A stretch of 64,000 nt of DNA from an uncultured Clostridium sp. GTDB taxonomy: Bacteria; Bacillota; Clostridia; Clostridiales; Clostridiaceae. Position 1 is the stretch's first letter, and the number at the start of each line of letters is the position of its first letter. The stretch covers positions 62,001 to 126,000 of the forward strand of contig UQFE01000003.1 of NCBI GenBank assembly GCA_900540255.1. Direction: 5' to 3'. The notes under the pieces were generated by a model that did not search any database, was not told the origin of the DNA, and saw nothing but the letters and a program-made list of their open reading frames with translations. The translations under genes were made by a program, and so were the position numbers. Below, piece after piece: positions 9,640 to 18,712 of this stretch.

Positions 9640-10263
9640 TTAAGCTTTAGAATCATCTAAGATTTTAGTTACTTCTTCAGAATCTTCACTAGAACGACCA
9701 GGTTTAGGATTAAACAACTCTTTTGTTATTGTTGCAGGAGTAGCTCCAAACCCTTTTAATTTATATGTCTTATTAGCATTATCTAATGCCATTGCGGAAA
9801 ATGATAAAGACTTGGCATTTATCACTTCATTACCATCAGCATCTTTTGTTGCATAATCATCTGATAATTCACCTAGTGATACTTTAGGGAAAATAATAAA
9901 TCCATCTTCTTCAACATTTGTTGCTGGGTTAACTGCTGTAACTTCAATTATTAATGCAACTAATTTCTTTTCATCTTTCATTCCATATAATAAATTTCCT
10001 GAAGTATTTTCTTTAGCTCCAAATAATGTTTTTTCTGCATCTCCCTCTAAAGCATAAAGCCCTAAACTTCCAGTGGTTAATCCTTTATTTTTCTTACTAT
10101 ATATAACATAATTTCCTGCTGCTAATTTAGTTTCACCTTCTGCCGTTTCAGCTGTTATTTGTGTTAAATCAGCAACAGTTATTATAGCTTCATAACTTCC
10201 ATCTGATTTTATTTGAGCAGCTTTTAATTTTCTTAATCCATTTGTTAATTTAATTGTTGTCAT
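9640..10263 (-). CDS. Major tail tube protein
   Basis: 207 residues from the ATG at 10263 (MTTIKLTNGL), chosen because AAGGAGGAAAGC precedes it; a longer frame to 10338 would overlap the upstream gene and lacks such a site. The sequence is beta-rich with GSLGLYALEG and EVTAVNPATN and a low-complexity acidic C-terminus (SSEDSEEVTK). Position between the tail terminator and the tail chaperone is that of the major tail protein, which polymerises into hexameric rings around the tape measure. Confidence 0.75.
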   Translation of the reverse strand: MTTIKLTNGLRKLKAAQIKSDGSYEAIITVADLTQITAETAEGETKLAAGNYVIYSKKNKGLTTGSLGLYALEGDAEKTLFGAKENTSGNLLYGMKDEKKLVALIIEVTAVNPATNVEEDGFIIFPKVSLGELSDDYATKDADGNEVINAKSLSFSAMALDNANKTYKLKGFGATPATITKELFNPKPGRSSEDSEEVTKILDDSKA

Positions 10264-10273
10264 GCTTTCCTCC

Positions 10274-10633
10274 TTATTCATATGTATATTTTGTATATTT
10301 AAACCTAAGCACTTTATGATAAAGTAATGAGCCATCACCTAACTCTTCTACTAAATCTTTTTGTTCATAAATTAAGTATCTTTTCTCTTTCAAGGTATTT
10401 TTTATAACTTTAGCTAAATTTTCATAGTTTCCAGTACTAAATATATCTATTTGTATAAAGTATATTTCTGCAAAGTTTTTATTACCTGCACATAAAGCTT
10501 GTCTTTGATCTATAAAAATCCATCTTATATACGTATCAGCACTTATATTTTCAGGCTTTCTATAATAAAAAATTTTATTGCAAATATCAACAATCCTTTT
10601 ATCATTCAAATCACTTATTACTTTACTTCTCAT
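10274..10633 (-). CDS. Tail terminator / tail completion protein
   Basis: 119 residues in a neck-gene run: gp6-like connector, head-tail joining, HK97 gp10-like, then this gene, then major tail protein. Size and place fit the tail terminator that caps the tube. It overlaps the gp10-like gene by 4 bases (10630-10633), implying coupled translation. No motif distinguishes it, so the call rests on synteny. Confidence 0.55.
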   Translation of the reverse strand: MRSKVISDLNDKRIVDICNKIFYYRKPENISADTYIRWIFIDQRQALCAGNKNFAEIYFIQIDIFSTGNYENLAKVIKNTLKEKRYLIYEQKDLVEELGDGSLLYHKVLRFKYTKYTYE

Positions 10634-10977
10634 TTTTTAACCAATCTTTCTAAAGCTTTTATTACTTGAGCATCTTTTCCCCTTAAAGCTTTTGAAAGTC
10701 TTCCTATATTGCTTGGATCTGCTTTACTACTTCCATACTCTTGATTTATATAATATCGCTCTCCAACTCTAACAGTTAATTTGATGCCTTCAGCAGTTTT
10801 TCTAACTCTTTTTTTTATACTTTTTTGAGCTGTAGATGTATCTATTGCTATATTATTTTTCATAACATTTTCTATATCATCACCAGCTTTATTTAAAACT
10901 TTTCTTACATCTGAATCACTAATTTCTTCAAATAATTTTATTACATTTTCAAATCCTGTTACTGTACTTGTAGCCAT
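10630..10977 (-). CDS. HK97 gp10-like neck protein
   Basis: 115 residues with the family pattern VRKVLNKAGDDIENVMKNNI near the N-terminus, then TVRVGERYYINQEYGSSKAD (INxExGss is typical of HK97 gp10-like proteins) and a basic C-terminus. Proteins of this family join head completion to the tail. It abuts the head-tail joining gene at 10978. Confidence 0.75.
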   Translation of the reverse strand: MATSTVTGFENVIKLFEEISDSDVRKVLNKAGDDIENVMKNNIAIDTSTAQKSIKKRVRKTAEGIKLTVRVGERYYINQEYGSSKADPSNIGRLSKALRGKDAQVIKALERLVKK

Positions 10978-11304
10978 TTACTTAACCACCACACATCTTA
11001 TATCAATCCACTCATGTTCATTGTTAAAGTCACTTATATCTACTATGTTATATACATTATCTCTATTTTTAATTTTAAATTTATTAGGAACCAAAGATCT
11101 TGTAAATTTACAACCTCTTACTGTAAATGTAATTATCTTTTCATAATTAGTTTGATAATTAGATGTAAATTCCTTTCCACTTATATCTTTTCTTGCTGCC
11201 CAAAAAGTAGCAACATCATTAATAGTTTTATTCTCAAAGCCTTCATTTTGAGTAATAACCTCTTCTATAAATGTAATTCTCTCTGTTAGTCTACATTTTG
11301 CCAT
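10978..11304 (-). CDS. Head-tail joining protein (SPP1 gp16 type)
   Basis: 108 residues from ATG 11304 (MAKCRLTERITF). This start is preferred to a GTG nine bases upstream because AGAGGTG then sits at proper spacing. The sequence has the family signature of an N-terminal RITF strand, FWAARKDISGKEF, and a C-terminal EWIDIRCVVV strand. It closes the portal vertex and binds the tail. Confidence 0.75.
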   Translation of the reverse strand: MAKCRLTERITFIEEVITQNEGFENKTINDVATFWAARKDISGKEFTSNYQTNYEKIITFTVRGCKFTRSLVPNKFKIKNRDNVYNIVDISDFNNEHEWIDIRCVVVK

Positions 11305-11319
11305 TGTATTCACCTCTAT

Positions 11320-11592
11320 TTAAGTATATTTCAGTTGTAATGCAATACTTTGCAAAGTGTATTTGGTTTTATCAGAAACAGTTTTATCCCCCATAACCCC
11401 TTTATATCTAAACCATTCATAAACTAGACATTTACAATAAAGTTTTGCCAAAGGATTGGTGGAATCAAACTCTTTTCCAGTTGCTTGTTTTAAATATATT
11501 TCTGATGCTTGTATTAAATCTTTGATTTCTTCATCTTCATCATCATAATCTACTTTTAAATATTTTTTAGTTTCTTCAAGTGTTAATATCAT
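11320..11592 (-). CDS. Head-tail connector (gp6/gp15-like)
   Basis: 90 residues from ATG 11592 (MILTLEETKKYLKVDYDD), with AGGTG upstream. The opening helix plus DDEDEEIKDLIQASEIYLKQ is the phage connector pattern that forms the ring below the portal. A longer frame to 11628 would run through the palindrome at 11607-11633 and has no ribosome site. It is the first of five closely packed neck genes. Confidence 0.75.
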   Translation of the reverse strand: MILTLEETKKYLKVDYDDEDEEIKDLIQASEIYLKQATGKEFDSTNPLAKLYCKCLVYEWFRYKGVMGDKTVSDKTKYTLQSIALQLKYT

Positions 11593-11606
11593 TTTGCACC
11601 TACTAA

Positions 11607-11633
11607 AAAATGTGCCCAAATTGGACACATTTT
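11607..11633. repeat. 27-bp palindrome, copy 1 (candidate parS)
   Basis: Arms TGTGCCCAA and TTGGACACA flank a single central A, with AAAA and TTTT outside; one arm position mismatches. The one-base loop rules out an ordinary RNA hairpin. Copy 2 at 20526-20552, just upstream of parB, is identical at 26 of 27 bases in the same orientation. It sits between two head genes, directly after the stop of the 42-residue gene. Confidence 0.7.
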
Positions 11634-11760
11634 AATTATTTGAATTTATAAGTTCTATTATTTCAGCTTTTTTCATATTAGAAGTTATATTTATATCTCT
11701 TTCTTCAGCCAAAACTTTCAATTCTTTAACTGTCATTTCTTCATAATTTAAATTCTCCAT
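11632..11760 (-). CDS. Small Rho-N/HeH-like domain protein
   Basis: 42 residues (MENLNYEEMTVKEL...). The pattern MTVKELKVLAEE then MKKAEIIELI is a helix-extended-helix fold of the Rho N-terminal/SAP-like kind, which often appears as a tiny protein between capsid and connector genes in Firmicutes phages. Its role is not known. It lies between the capsid gene (11777) and the connector. No strong ribosome site is visible, so expression may depend on coupling. Confidence 0.6.
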   Translation of the reverse strand: MENLNYEEMTVKELKVLAEERDINITSNMKKAEIIELINSNN

Positions 11761-11776
11761 TTCTAATGGAGTACTA

Positions 11777-12910
11777 TTAGGGAGCTGATATATCTATATA
11801 ACCATTAACAAAGGCTTGTTCATCTTTCTTTGTAACAACTTCTCTCTCTATTGCTCTAAATAAAGTTAAATCTTCTTCAAATGCATTTAAATCTCCAATT
11901 GACGCTATATCAGACATTTTAATGCTCATTAATTGTCTATCCCAAAATACTATACCTTCTTTTAAATCTCCAATTATAAAAGGAGCTTTATTTCCTGTTG
12001 ATGGCATATCTGAATTAGGAATTACTTCAACTGGAACTTTAGTTGCTCCTGCACATAACCACATTGACATTGGTGTTATTGGATCTGCTTGTAATATATA
12101 TCTTCCATTTCCATCTTTAAGCGTATCTAAGTACTGTAACCCATCATCATTAGTAATTATTTTACTTGTAGCCTTAAACGCAGAACCTAACGTAACATTT
12201 AAAACCTTTTTAATACCATTTAACCCTTCTAATTTTGTTTCAGCTTTAGTTTTTATAACATTTAATATTAATTTATTTGCTGTTACTCTTGATTCATCAC
12301 CAATCCATTGAATTAATGTATTTGTAATATTTGCATCTGAATCTGCTAATAATTCATTTGTAACAGGGAAATAACCAGCATATTTCTCTATTTCATAGTT
12401 TAATCTTTCAAATTGTGGTGTAGCACCTTTTCCTATTTTTCCACCTTCTCCAACTTTAGTGAATCCAGTTTGTTGAGCTCTCTTCTTAAAAGTTCTTGCT
12501 CCTTTACTAGTTGTTACTTTCTCAACTGTTACCAAGTCTTTTAAAGATTTTTTAGACTCTCTATAAGTATTAATAGCTGTTAAAATATCTTCAGGTACTG
12601 TGTATCCACCATCTGGCTTTGAACCTATTGTCATTTTATTATTTACTCTAAATCCATTTCTTGCAGCATTAGCAAACTCTGCAATTGAATTTTCTTTATT
12701 ATTTTCTTTAGCTTTATTTTTTATAGCTTCTTCATTATTTTCTTTTTCCTCTTCATATAAATCATAAAGCACATCAAACTTATCTTGTAAACTTTTTAAC
12801 TCTTCCTTAGAAGCTTTTGCTTCCTCAATTTTATTTTCTGCAACAAAATTTTTAACCTCCGTTTTCTTTGCATTAATTTGATCTAATAATTCTCTTAACT
12901 CTTTTGGCAT
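11777..12910 (-). CDS. Major capsid protein, HK97 fold
   Basis: 377 residues. Residues 1-85 are a charged coiled coil (the delta/scaffolding domain normally removed by the prohead protease). From about 95 the HK97 capsid domain begins, with GGYTVPEDIL and later YAGYFPVTNELLADSDANI, the standard family motif. The protease gene lies directly upstream, as expected. AAAGGTGGATATTAGTA precedes the ATG. Confidence 0.9.
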   Translation of the reverse strand: MPKELRELLDQINAKKTEVKNFVAENKIEEAKASKEELKSLQDKFDVLYDLYEEEKENNEEAIKNKAKENNKENSIAEFANAARNGFRVNNKMTIGSKPDGGYTVPEDILTAINTYRESKKSLKDLVTVEKVTTSKGARTFKKRAQQTGFTKVGEGGKIGKGATPQFERLNYEIEKYAGYFPVTNELLADSDANITNTLIQWIGDESRVTANKLILNVIKTKAETKLEGLNGIKKVLNVTLGSAFKATSKIITNDDGLQYLDTLKDGNGRYILQADPITPMSMWLCAGATKVPVEVIPNSDMPSTGNKAPFIIGDLKEGIVFWDRQLMSIKMSDIASIGDLNAFEEDLTLFRAIEREVVTKKDEQAFVNGYIDISAP

Positions 12911-12947
12911 TACTAATATCCACCTTTCATAATTAAATTTTTAAAAT

Positions 12948-12970
12948 AAAAAAAGACTTAGATTAAGTCT
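12948..12970 (-). terminator. Hairpin with T-tract between protease and capsid genes
   Basis: On the minus strand AGACTTA-ATC-TAAGTCT is followed by seven T. The stem overlaps the last codons and stop of the protease gene. It has the form of an intrinsic terminator inside the head operon, so it may be an attenuator or a 3'-end/processing hairpin that sets the protease-to-capsid ratio. Confidence 0.6.
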
Positions 12971-13692
12971 AAATCTTCCAATATAGCTCTCTTTTCAGCT
13001 TCAATATTAAATTTTGGCTCTTTATTTTCTATAGTATCATTAACTTTTTCATTAACTTTTGCTTGTGTTAACACATAACTCACTGGAGTATTTTTATAAT
13101 TACCCAATGTATTGAGGTCATACTTAGCAGCTACATTTTTATTTTCTCCTACTTGATCACATAAACCATAATCATAGCACTCTTGAGCTGTTAACCATGT
13201 TTCTTTGTCCATAAGAGTTGTTAATATTTCTTCATCAAGTTTATCTCCAGCCTTATCTAAATAAGTTTGCCTAATTGATGTATTAACTTTATCTAAATCA
13301 TCAGCTAACTTTCTTAATTCATGTGAGTTACCAGCTGCATATGTCCATGCATTATGTATCATCATCATTGAATTACTTGGCATTATTATTTTATCTCCAG
13401 CCATAGCAATAACACTTGCAATACTAGCTGCTAAACCATCTATGTAAACATTCTTAGTACATTTCTTACGCTTTAGCATGTTCATTATTGTATTACCTTC
13501 AAATACATCTCCACCAGGACTATTTATATAAATATTAAGAGTATCTACATTTCCTAAATTATCTAGTTCCTGTTTAAAACTTTGTGCTGAATGTGCTGCA
13601 TATCCTCCACCCCAATTAGCAATTTCAATATATAAATATAAATCTGCTTCTGTTGATGTTTTATTCTTAAATTCCCAGTATTTCTTACTCAT
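12958..13692 (-). CDS. ClpP-like prohead protease
   Basis: 244 residues. A ClpP/SppA-like serine protease fold: NSPGGDVFEGNTIMNML, then GLAASIASVIAMAGD carrying the nucleophile Ser, then SMMMIHNAW carrying the catalytic His. A Lys/Glu-rich tail of about 45 residues follows. In HK97-type phages this enzyme cleaves the capsid N-terminal scaffold during maturation. It lies between portal and capsid genes. Confidence 0.9.
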   Translation of the reverse strand: MSKKYWEFKNKTSTEADLYLYIEIANWGGGYAAHSAQSFKQELDNLGNVDTLNIYINSPGGDVFEGNTIMNMLKRKKCTKNVYIDGLAASIASVIAMAGDKIIMPSNSMMMIHNAWTYAAGNSHELRKLADDLDKVNTSIRQTYLDKAGDKLDEEILTTLMDKETWLTAQECYDYGLCDQVGENKNVAAKYDLNTLGNYKNTPVSYVLTQAKVNEKVNDTIENKEPKFNIEAEKRAILEDLDLI

Positions 13693-14946
13693 CTACTCAC
13701 TCCCTTTCTCATACTGATTTCCTACAATATCAATAGGTATATAATTACCATTAACTATAAGCTTGTCTGCTCCATCAATTTTATGCATATCTAAGTGCTC
13801 TCTTGCTTCATTAGGTGTATAAATACCATTATTAACGTATTTACTAATTATTTCAGCTTGAGTTTGGCTATCAGTTCTTAGAATTACTTTTTCATTAAAC
13901 TTGTAATAATATCCTTGTAATCTTTCACCTTCAGATAACATTTTAAAATTGATTTCCTCTTCATAATGCTTAATAATAAAAAGTTCTGTATCTATATAGA
14001 AAGATAATTGTTGCATCTCACTATTTGAATAAGAACTTTTTTCATAATTATTTATTTGATTAGGCTTGATTCCAAATGCTCCTGCTATTTGTAATGCTGT
14101 AAATTTCTTTAGTTCAAAAAATTGACTATCAGTAAGCTTTATATTTAATGGTACTAACTGCATACCTATAGGCACTGGCACTATCTTTCCAGCATTATTT
14201 GCACCAGTTGCATATTTTTCAAATCTTTCAAGTAGCTTTTGTTCTAATGTTCCATCTAAATCACCACTATATTGAAGTGCCATTCTTGCAGTTAATCCAG
14301 TTTTATATAAATTATTCATAAATTTTTGACTTTCCAGACCACCTTCTACAGTACTTTGAAGTATTTCTCTTACTGGTCTTCCTATAATACCATCAAATGT
14401 CATAGATGTTTTAAAGTGCATTACATCTTCACTAGGATATACATAAATTTCTCCAGTAGTTCTATCAGAATAAACATAATATATTGCTCCACTATTTCCA
14501 AATATACCTTTATTATCATAAATCACTTGTACATCTTGTGATGGCATTATCCATAAATCTTTTATTTCATATTCTCCACCATATCTTTGCTTGTTGAACT
14601 CTCTTCTTATCCAAACATATGCATTTCCATAGTGGTTTCTATTATTTTCTACTGTTGCCCAAAATAACGATGATGTTGTATATTCATTTGGTCTTAGTTT
14701 AAGTAATTCATATCCTTTATCTTTTTTTGCTTTAACTATTCCATTCGAAGTTTCTTTATAAAACTTTATAGGCATTTTCCCTAATGTTTCACTTAGCATT
14801 TTCAAACATGTAAAATATGTTACTTCTGATATTAATTTTTTAGGAGTGTTAGTTATGCCAAGCCATTCTAATAACTCTTCATCATCTAGACTTGCTACAG
14901 GTCTTTGAGGAGTTATAAAGTTTTTAATTGCATTTAACCATTTCAA
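13693..14946 (-). CDS. Phage portal protein, HK97 family
   Basis: 417 residues with portal features: TYFTCLKMLSETLGKMPIKF near the N-terminus, GNAYVWIRR, LWIMPSQDVQV, and IAGAFGIKPNQINNYEKSSY. The portal is the dodecameric DNA gateway of the head. It sits between terminase and protease with almost no gap. Its start has AAGGGGTGAGAG upstream. Confidence 0.9.
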   Translation of the reverse strand: MKWLNAIKNFITPQRPVASLDDEELLEWLGITNTPKKLISEVTYFTCLKMLSETLGKMPIKFYKETSNGIVKAKKDKGYELLKLRPNEYTTSSLFWATVENNRNHYGNAYVWIRREFNKQRYGGEYEIKDLWIMPSQDVQVIYDNKGIFGNSGAIYYVYSDRTTGEIYVYPSEDVMHFKTSMTFDGIIGRPVREILQSTVEGGLESQKFMNNLYKTGLTARMALQYSGDLDGTLEQKLLERFEKYATGANNAGKIVPVPIGMQLVPLNIKLTDSQFFELKKFTALQIAGAFGIKPNQINNYEKSSYSNSEMQQLSFYIDTELFIIKHYEEEINFKMLSEGERLQGYYYKFNEKVILRTDSQTQAEIISKYVNNGIYTPNEAREHLDMHKIDGADKLIVNGNYIPIDIVGNQYEKGSE

Positions 14947-14964
14947 TCTCTCACCCCTTTCCAG

Positions 14965-16689
14965 TTAAATATCTTTAAACATTTCTAAATATTTTTCAAC
15001 ACTTTTATTTATATCAGTTCTTCTGATTTCTACTTTAAACATTAATTTATATCCATTGATTACAGCATCAACTGGATCTATTCTTTTAGTTCTTCTATCT
15101 TTATCAATTTTAATTTCTCCATATGAATTAGAAACTGTTTTAGCATTTGTAATTGACCATGCAAGTAATTCATTCTTTTCATCATATTCAACATTTCCAG
15201 CTTCAACTTCTAATCTAAAATCATCAGTAGCATCATTTAAATATTTATGGCTTTGATAAATCTCTACACATTCAGGACAAATATTTTCTAAATCACTTAA
15301 AAAAGCATCTGCATTATGTGGATCATAACCTATTTTCTCATAAGTAATATTATATTTTTCTCTTAAATCTTCTAAGAATTTTATAATATACTTATAATCT
15401 GTTTTTACTCCACCTAATGTTTCTGTTGTTGTTAATAATCCCTCTTTAATCCATATATCATAAGGCACATCATCACTTTTTATATGTTCTGCAACTCTTT
15501 TAGCTGGTATAAAACTATGTGAATATACATAATATTTCTTTTTATTTTCATCATTTACTGAAGCAAAGATTAATGCAATTGATGTTAAATCTCCTCCACT
15601 TGACAAATCTATTCCAACTACACAGTTTTTTCCTCTCAAGTCTTCTAACGTTAATTTACTTTTACACTTTTTCCATTGCTCTTGAGTTATGTATTGATTA
15701 TTAGTGAATTGCATCCATATATTAAGCTGCTTAGTTATAAAATCTCTTAAATCTTCTCCACCAACTGCTTTTACTTGCTCTGCAATTGGTATTAAATTCT
15801 CAAGTGCTTCAGGATCATATTCAAGTGTTGGATTAGCCTTTATCCAATTTTTAGGCAACCATATATCATCATCTTCATCTAATTGTGCTATAAATATAAA
15901 TTGAGAATCATTAGTGAAGACTCCTTCTAGCACACCTTTGCAGTATTCATATTGTTTATAACATGGATAACTTAAGTCAAAACCAGCAGTAGTTATTATG
16001 CTTATTAGGGCTTGTTTCATTTTTTTAATTCCACCCTCTAATAACTTATACATTTGATTAGTTCTATGTCCATGATATTCATCTACTATTCCAACTAAAG
16101 GTCTAAATCCATCAATACGCTTTACATCACTACTTAAAGCTTTTATTTTAGAATTTGTAAGTAAGCACTCAATAACACTTTCATAATCTTTTATCTTAAA
16201 TAACTCACCAAGTTCTTCATCTGCATTAATAAATTTCACCATTTCATCAAATACAATTCTAGCTTGGTCTTTCTTTGTAGCAGTGCAATATATTTGTCCA
16301 TATTTATATGAATCAAAATTACCATAATATGTCCCTATTATTCCATTTAAAAACGATTTACCATTTTGTCTTGCTAACTGTATATATGATGTTCTAAATC
16401 TCCTATATCCAGTTCCTTTTGTTACCCAACCATTTAAACTTCCTAATATAAATGCTTGAAACGGATATAAGGAAACTTGTATAGGATCTTCACCTTCTGC
16501 AATTACTAATGTTTCTGCATAATCAATAATATCTAAGGATTTTTCTACATCAAATTCATATTTAAACGGTGCTAATTTACTCTTTTCTAAATCATCTAAG
16601 TGCCTTTTAGCAGCTAACTTTACAAGCCTTCCTGCAACAATTTTTCCATTTAACACATCTTTGCAATATTCAGTTACTCTATCTACCAT
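14965..16689 (-). CDS. terL: Terminase large subunit
   Basis: 574 residues. ATPase half: SYIQLARQNGKSFLNGIIG is the Walker A-like motif, GIVDEYHGH the Walker B. Nuclease half: GIDLSSGGDLTSIAL, with acidic metal ligands, and the C-terminal KRIDPVDAVINGY. This enzyme packages DNA and cuts concatemers. The small subunit and an HNH gene lie upstream, the arrangement of cos-type HK97-like packaging modules. Confidence 0.93.
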   Translation of the reverse strand: MVDRVTEYCKDVLNGKIVAGRLVKLAAKRHLDDLEKSKLAPFKYEFDVEKSLDIIDYAETLVIAEGEDPIQVSLYPFQAFILGSLNGWVTKGTGYRRFRTSYIQLARQNGKSFLNGIIGTYYGNFDSYKYGQIYCTATKKDQARIVFDEMVKFINADEELGELFKIKDYESVIECLLTNSKIKALSSDVKRIDGFRPLVGIVDEYHGHRTNQMYKLLEGGIKKMKQALISIITTAGFDLSYPCYKQYEYCKGVLEGVFTNDSQFIFIAQLDEDDDIWLPKNWIKANPTLEYDPEALENLIPIAEQVKAVGGEDLRDFITKQLNIWMQFTNNQYITQEQWKKCKSKLTLEDLRGKNCVVGIDLSSGGDLTSIALIFASVNDENKKKYYVYSHSFIPAKRVAEHIKSDDVPYDIWIKEGLLTTTETLGGVKTDYKYIIKFLEDLREKYNITYEKIGYDPHNADAFLSDLENICPECVEIYQSHKYLNDATDDFRLEVEAGNVEYDEKNELLAWSITNAKTVSNSYGEIKIDKDRRTKRIDPVDAVINGYKLMFKVEIRRTDINKSVEKYLEMFKDI

Positions 16690-16695
16690 AACTTA

Positions 16696-17214
16696 TCACT
16701 TAGCAAATTTATTAAATTTATTTTTAGTTTTTTCTTCAGTTTTAGGAATAACTAATTTACATCTGCTAGTTATTGTTAACCCAAAATCACTTGCACCTAA
16801 TCTACATAAAGCAAATTGTTTTTCCTGTTTTCTCATAAGCTTATCATGCTCTGGATTTACAACTTCAAATTCTTTAAATATTGTTTCCCCTTCCAAATTT
16901 AAAACTTCCCTAACTTCTTTAATCATCATTTGAGTTTTTCTTAATTGTTCAGTTATTTCTATCCATTGACTTTGATGTTCTAAAAATCTAGCTAAGGCAT
17001 CACAATCTAAATTTGATAAAATACCGAGTTTTTTTAGCTCATTTGATACGTTTTTGAACTCTTTTTTTTGCTCTTTTGTTAGGTAAGAGGGTGCTCTAAT
17101 TTTATCAAAATTAGCTTTTATCTGACCTGCTTCACGTTCTGCAATCTCTGATTTTGTCAAGTGTTTGCGTCCTCTTGCTTTTATTACTTCAATAGGTAAT
17201 TTTTGCTTAGCCAT
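16696..17214 (-). CDS. terS: Terminase small subunit, P27 family
   Basis: 172 residues. KQKLPIEVIKARGRKHLTKSE at the N-terminus followed by FLEHQSQWIEITEQLRKT matches P27-type small terminases, which bind the packaging site and feed DNA to TerL. AAAGGAGAATGGT precedes the ATG. The 76-base gap upstream probably contains the packaging site. Confidence 0.8.
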   Translation of the reverse strand: MAKQKLPIEVIKARGRKHLTKSEIAEREAGQIKANFDKIRAPSYLTKEQKKEFKNVSNELKKLGILSNLDCDALARFLEHQSQWIEITEQLRKTQMMIKEVREVLNLEGETIFKEFEVVNPEHDKLMRKQEKQFALCRLGASDFGLTITSRCKLVIPKTEEKTKNKFNKFAK

Positions 17215-17290
17215 ACCATTCTCCTTTCAAAAAATTTCATTGGGGAGTTTTTTCCGCAAAAAAGTGAAACACCGATACGGAAGAAAATAA
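17215..17290. other. Candidate cos / packaging site region
   Basis: This gap lies between HNH and terminase small subunit genes, the usual place of cos in HK97-like phages. It contains the inverted pair TTCCG (17252-) and CGGAA (17278-) and is locally GC-richer than its surroundings. The exact nick position cannot be read from one sequence. Confidence 0.35.
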
Positions 17291-17689
17291 TTAAAACTTT
17301 CTTGGTACCCCCTCCCCTTTACTTTTAATCTCCTTATGTGCTTTTATATGACAAGATCTACATAAGCAAATTAAATTATTTAAATCATATGCTTTACTGT
17401 AGTCAACTTTAATAGGTATCTTATGATGTACATCATCATAATAACTTATCTTTCCTTTCTTAATGCACTCTTCGCATAATCCATTAGCTTTAGATATAGC
17501 TTGTGCTCTTATCCTCTTCCATGTAGCACTCTTATATACTTTTTGTTCTTTTGAATCACTTCTATTTTGCTGATATACTTTATCACTAACACTTCTATAA
17601 CTACCAATCTTATCAGTACACCTATCACATAATCTGTTTCCATAAAGAATTATGCATTGGCATCTTGAACATAATTTACTTAAAGCCAT
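17291..17689 (-). CDS. HNH endonuclease of the packaging module
   Basis: 132 residues. Two Zn-binding CxxC pairs at the N-terminus (CSRCQ, CDRC), then the HNH core: CEECIKKGKI, DDVHHKIPI and NLICLCRSCHIKAH. HNH proteins next to terminase genes are required for cos cleavage in HK97-like phages, so this is more likely a packaging nuclease than a homing enzyme. Confidence 0.9.
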   Translation of the reverse strand: MALSKLCSRCQCIILYGNRLCDRCTDKIGSYRSVSDKVYQQNRSDSKEQKVYKSATWKRIRAQAISKANGLCEECIKKGKISYYDDVHHKIPIKVDYSKAYDLNNLICLCRSCHIKAHKEIKSKGEGVPRKF

Positions 17690-17712
17690 ATATTTCTCCT
17701 AATTTTAAATAT

Positions 17713-17755
17713 AAAAAAAAAGAAGCTAGATATAAACTTACTTTTTCTAACTTCT
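17713..17755 (-). terminator. Intrinsic terminator upstream of the head operon
   Basis: On the minus strand AGAAGTTAGA and TCTAGCTTCT pair, with a 15-base loop, and are followed by nine T. It separates the ArpU-like regulator gene from HNH, that is, early/middle from late transcription. Confidence 0.65.
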
Positions 17756-17857
17756 ATTAAATATGAGGTACTATCACGCAAATATATAAATATTATTTTG
17801 GACAATATCATTATAACATGATAAATTTATCATTAAAATATCAACTTTTTATCACTT

Positions 17858-18358
17858 TTATATCATTTCAAATTTTTTAGAGTCAATTCCAAATAATATT
17901 ACACTTAACTCTTCAATCATTTCTTTTATCCACCTTCTTGGAGTTATAACCCCACATTTTAGTTCTTCAGCTATTTCCTCATAACTTTTTTCATCTATAT
18001 AATACTTCTTTAATGCATTATACTTTTCTAATGAACCTTTATTTATCTGCATATTTTTTAATTGTTGTAGAGCCATATCTATATGAGCAATCATTATTAA
18101 TGTTTTACTTTTACTTCTTCTTATACTAAGTATATATAATTCATCTTTATCTAAATCATTTATTTCTATTAAGTCTGTTTCTAACTGATTTAATCTATCA
18201 ACAGCTTCCTCTACATGTATTTTCAAGCTATTATAATGCCTTAATAATAATTTAGTATTATGAAACACCCTTTTCTTATTTTTTTCTTCTTGTTCCTTAT
18301 TAAATTCTTTTATGGCTTCTTTAGCTGCTATCTTTATAAGTTCTTCTGTACTGTTCAT
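17858..18358 (-). CDS. ArpU-like / sigma region-4-like late regulator
   Basis: 166 residues from ATG 18358 (MNSTEELIKIAAKE) behind AAGGAGAGAG. The C-terminal part, NALKKYYIDEKSYEEIAEEL then ITPRRWIKEMIEEL, is a helix-turn-helix like sigma-70 region 4, as in ArpU/late control proteins of Gram-positive phages. Its place just before the packaging genes fits a late transcription activator. Target promoter not identified. Confidence 0.65.
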   Translation of the reverse strand: MNSTEELIKIAAKEAIKEFNKEQEEKNKKRVFHNTKLLLRHYNSLKIHVEEAVDRLNQLETDLIEINDLDKDELYILSIRRSKSKTLIMIAHIDMALQQLKNMQINKGSLEKYNALKKYYIDEKSYEEIAEELKCGVITPRRWIKEMIEELSVILFGIDSKKFEMI

Positions 18359-18382
18359 TATTCTCTCTCCTTTAAACATTTG

Positions 18383-18676
18383 TTATATTATCCTTAAATC
18401 TTCTTTAGCTTTTAGCCATACTGATTTACTAACTGTATGTATATGTTTAAGATATATACACATTTCCTCAAGTCTTTCTTTAGTCGCAACCGCTTCTCCT
18501 CTTTTTAATTCCTTCTTAATTTCATACTTAATATGAGACCATCTATTGTAAGCCTGTATACTCTCCTTCTGAAGTTCAAATGCTCCTATTATATCTTCCT
18601 CTACTAAATTATCAAACTTCCTAGATATATCATTAAATATTTTTACTTCTTCTTTGTACCTTTTTGCATAACTCAT
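18383..18676 (-). CDS. Hypothetical phage protein
   Basis: 97 residues from ATG 18676 (MSYAKRYKEE), with AGGTG at good spacing; a GTG nine bases upstream is less likely. The sequence is helical and highly charged, with no motif I recognise. It lies directly upstream of the ArpU-like gene and is probably co-transcribed with it. Confidence 0.6.
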   Translation of the reverse strand: MSYAKRYKEEVKIFNDISRKFDNLVEEDIIGAFELQKESIQAYNRWSHIKYEIKKELKRGEAVATKERLEEMCIYLKHIHTVSKSVWLKAKEDLRII

Positions 18677-18712
18677 ACTCTTCACCTATTTTATATAATT
18701 TAAAGTTATTAT

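Noticed and set aside
17291..17689. HNH gene as a mobile homing endonuclease
   Set aside because: It sits exactly where cos-type phages keep the packaging HNH, and no intron or split gene surrounds it.
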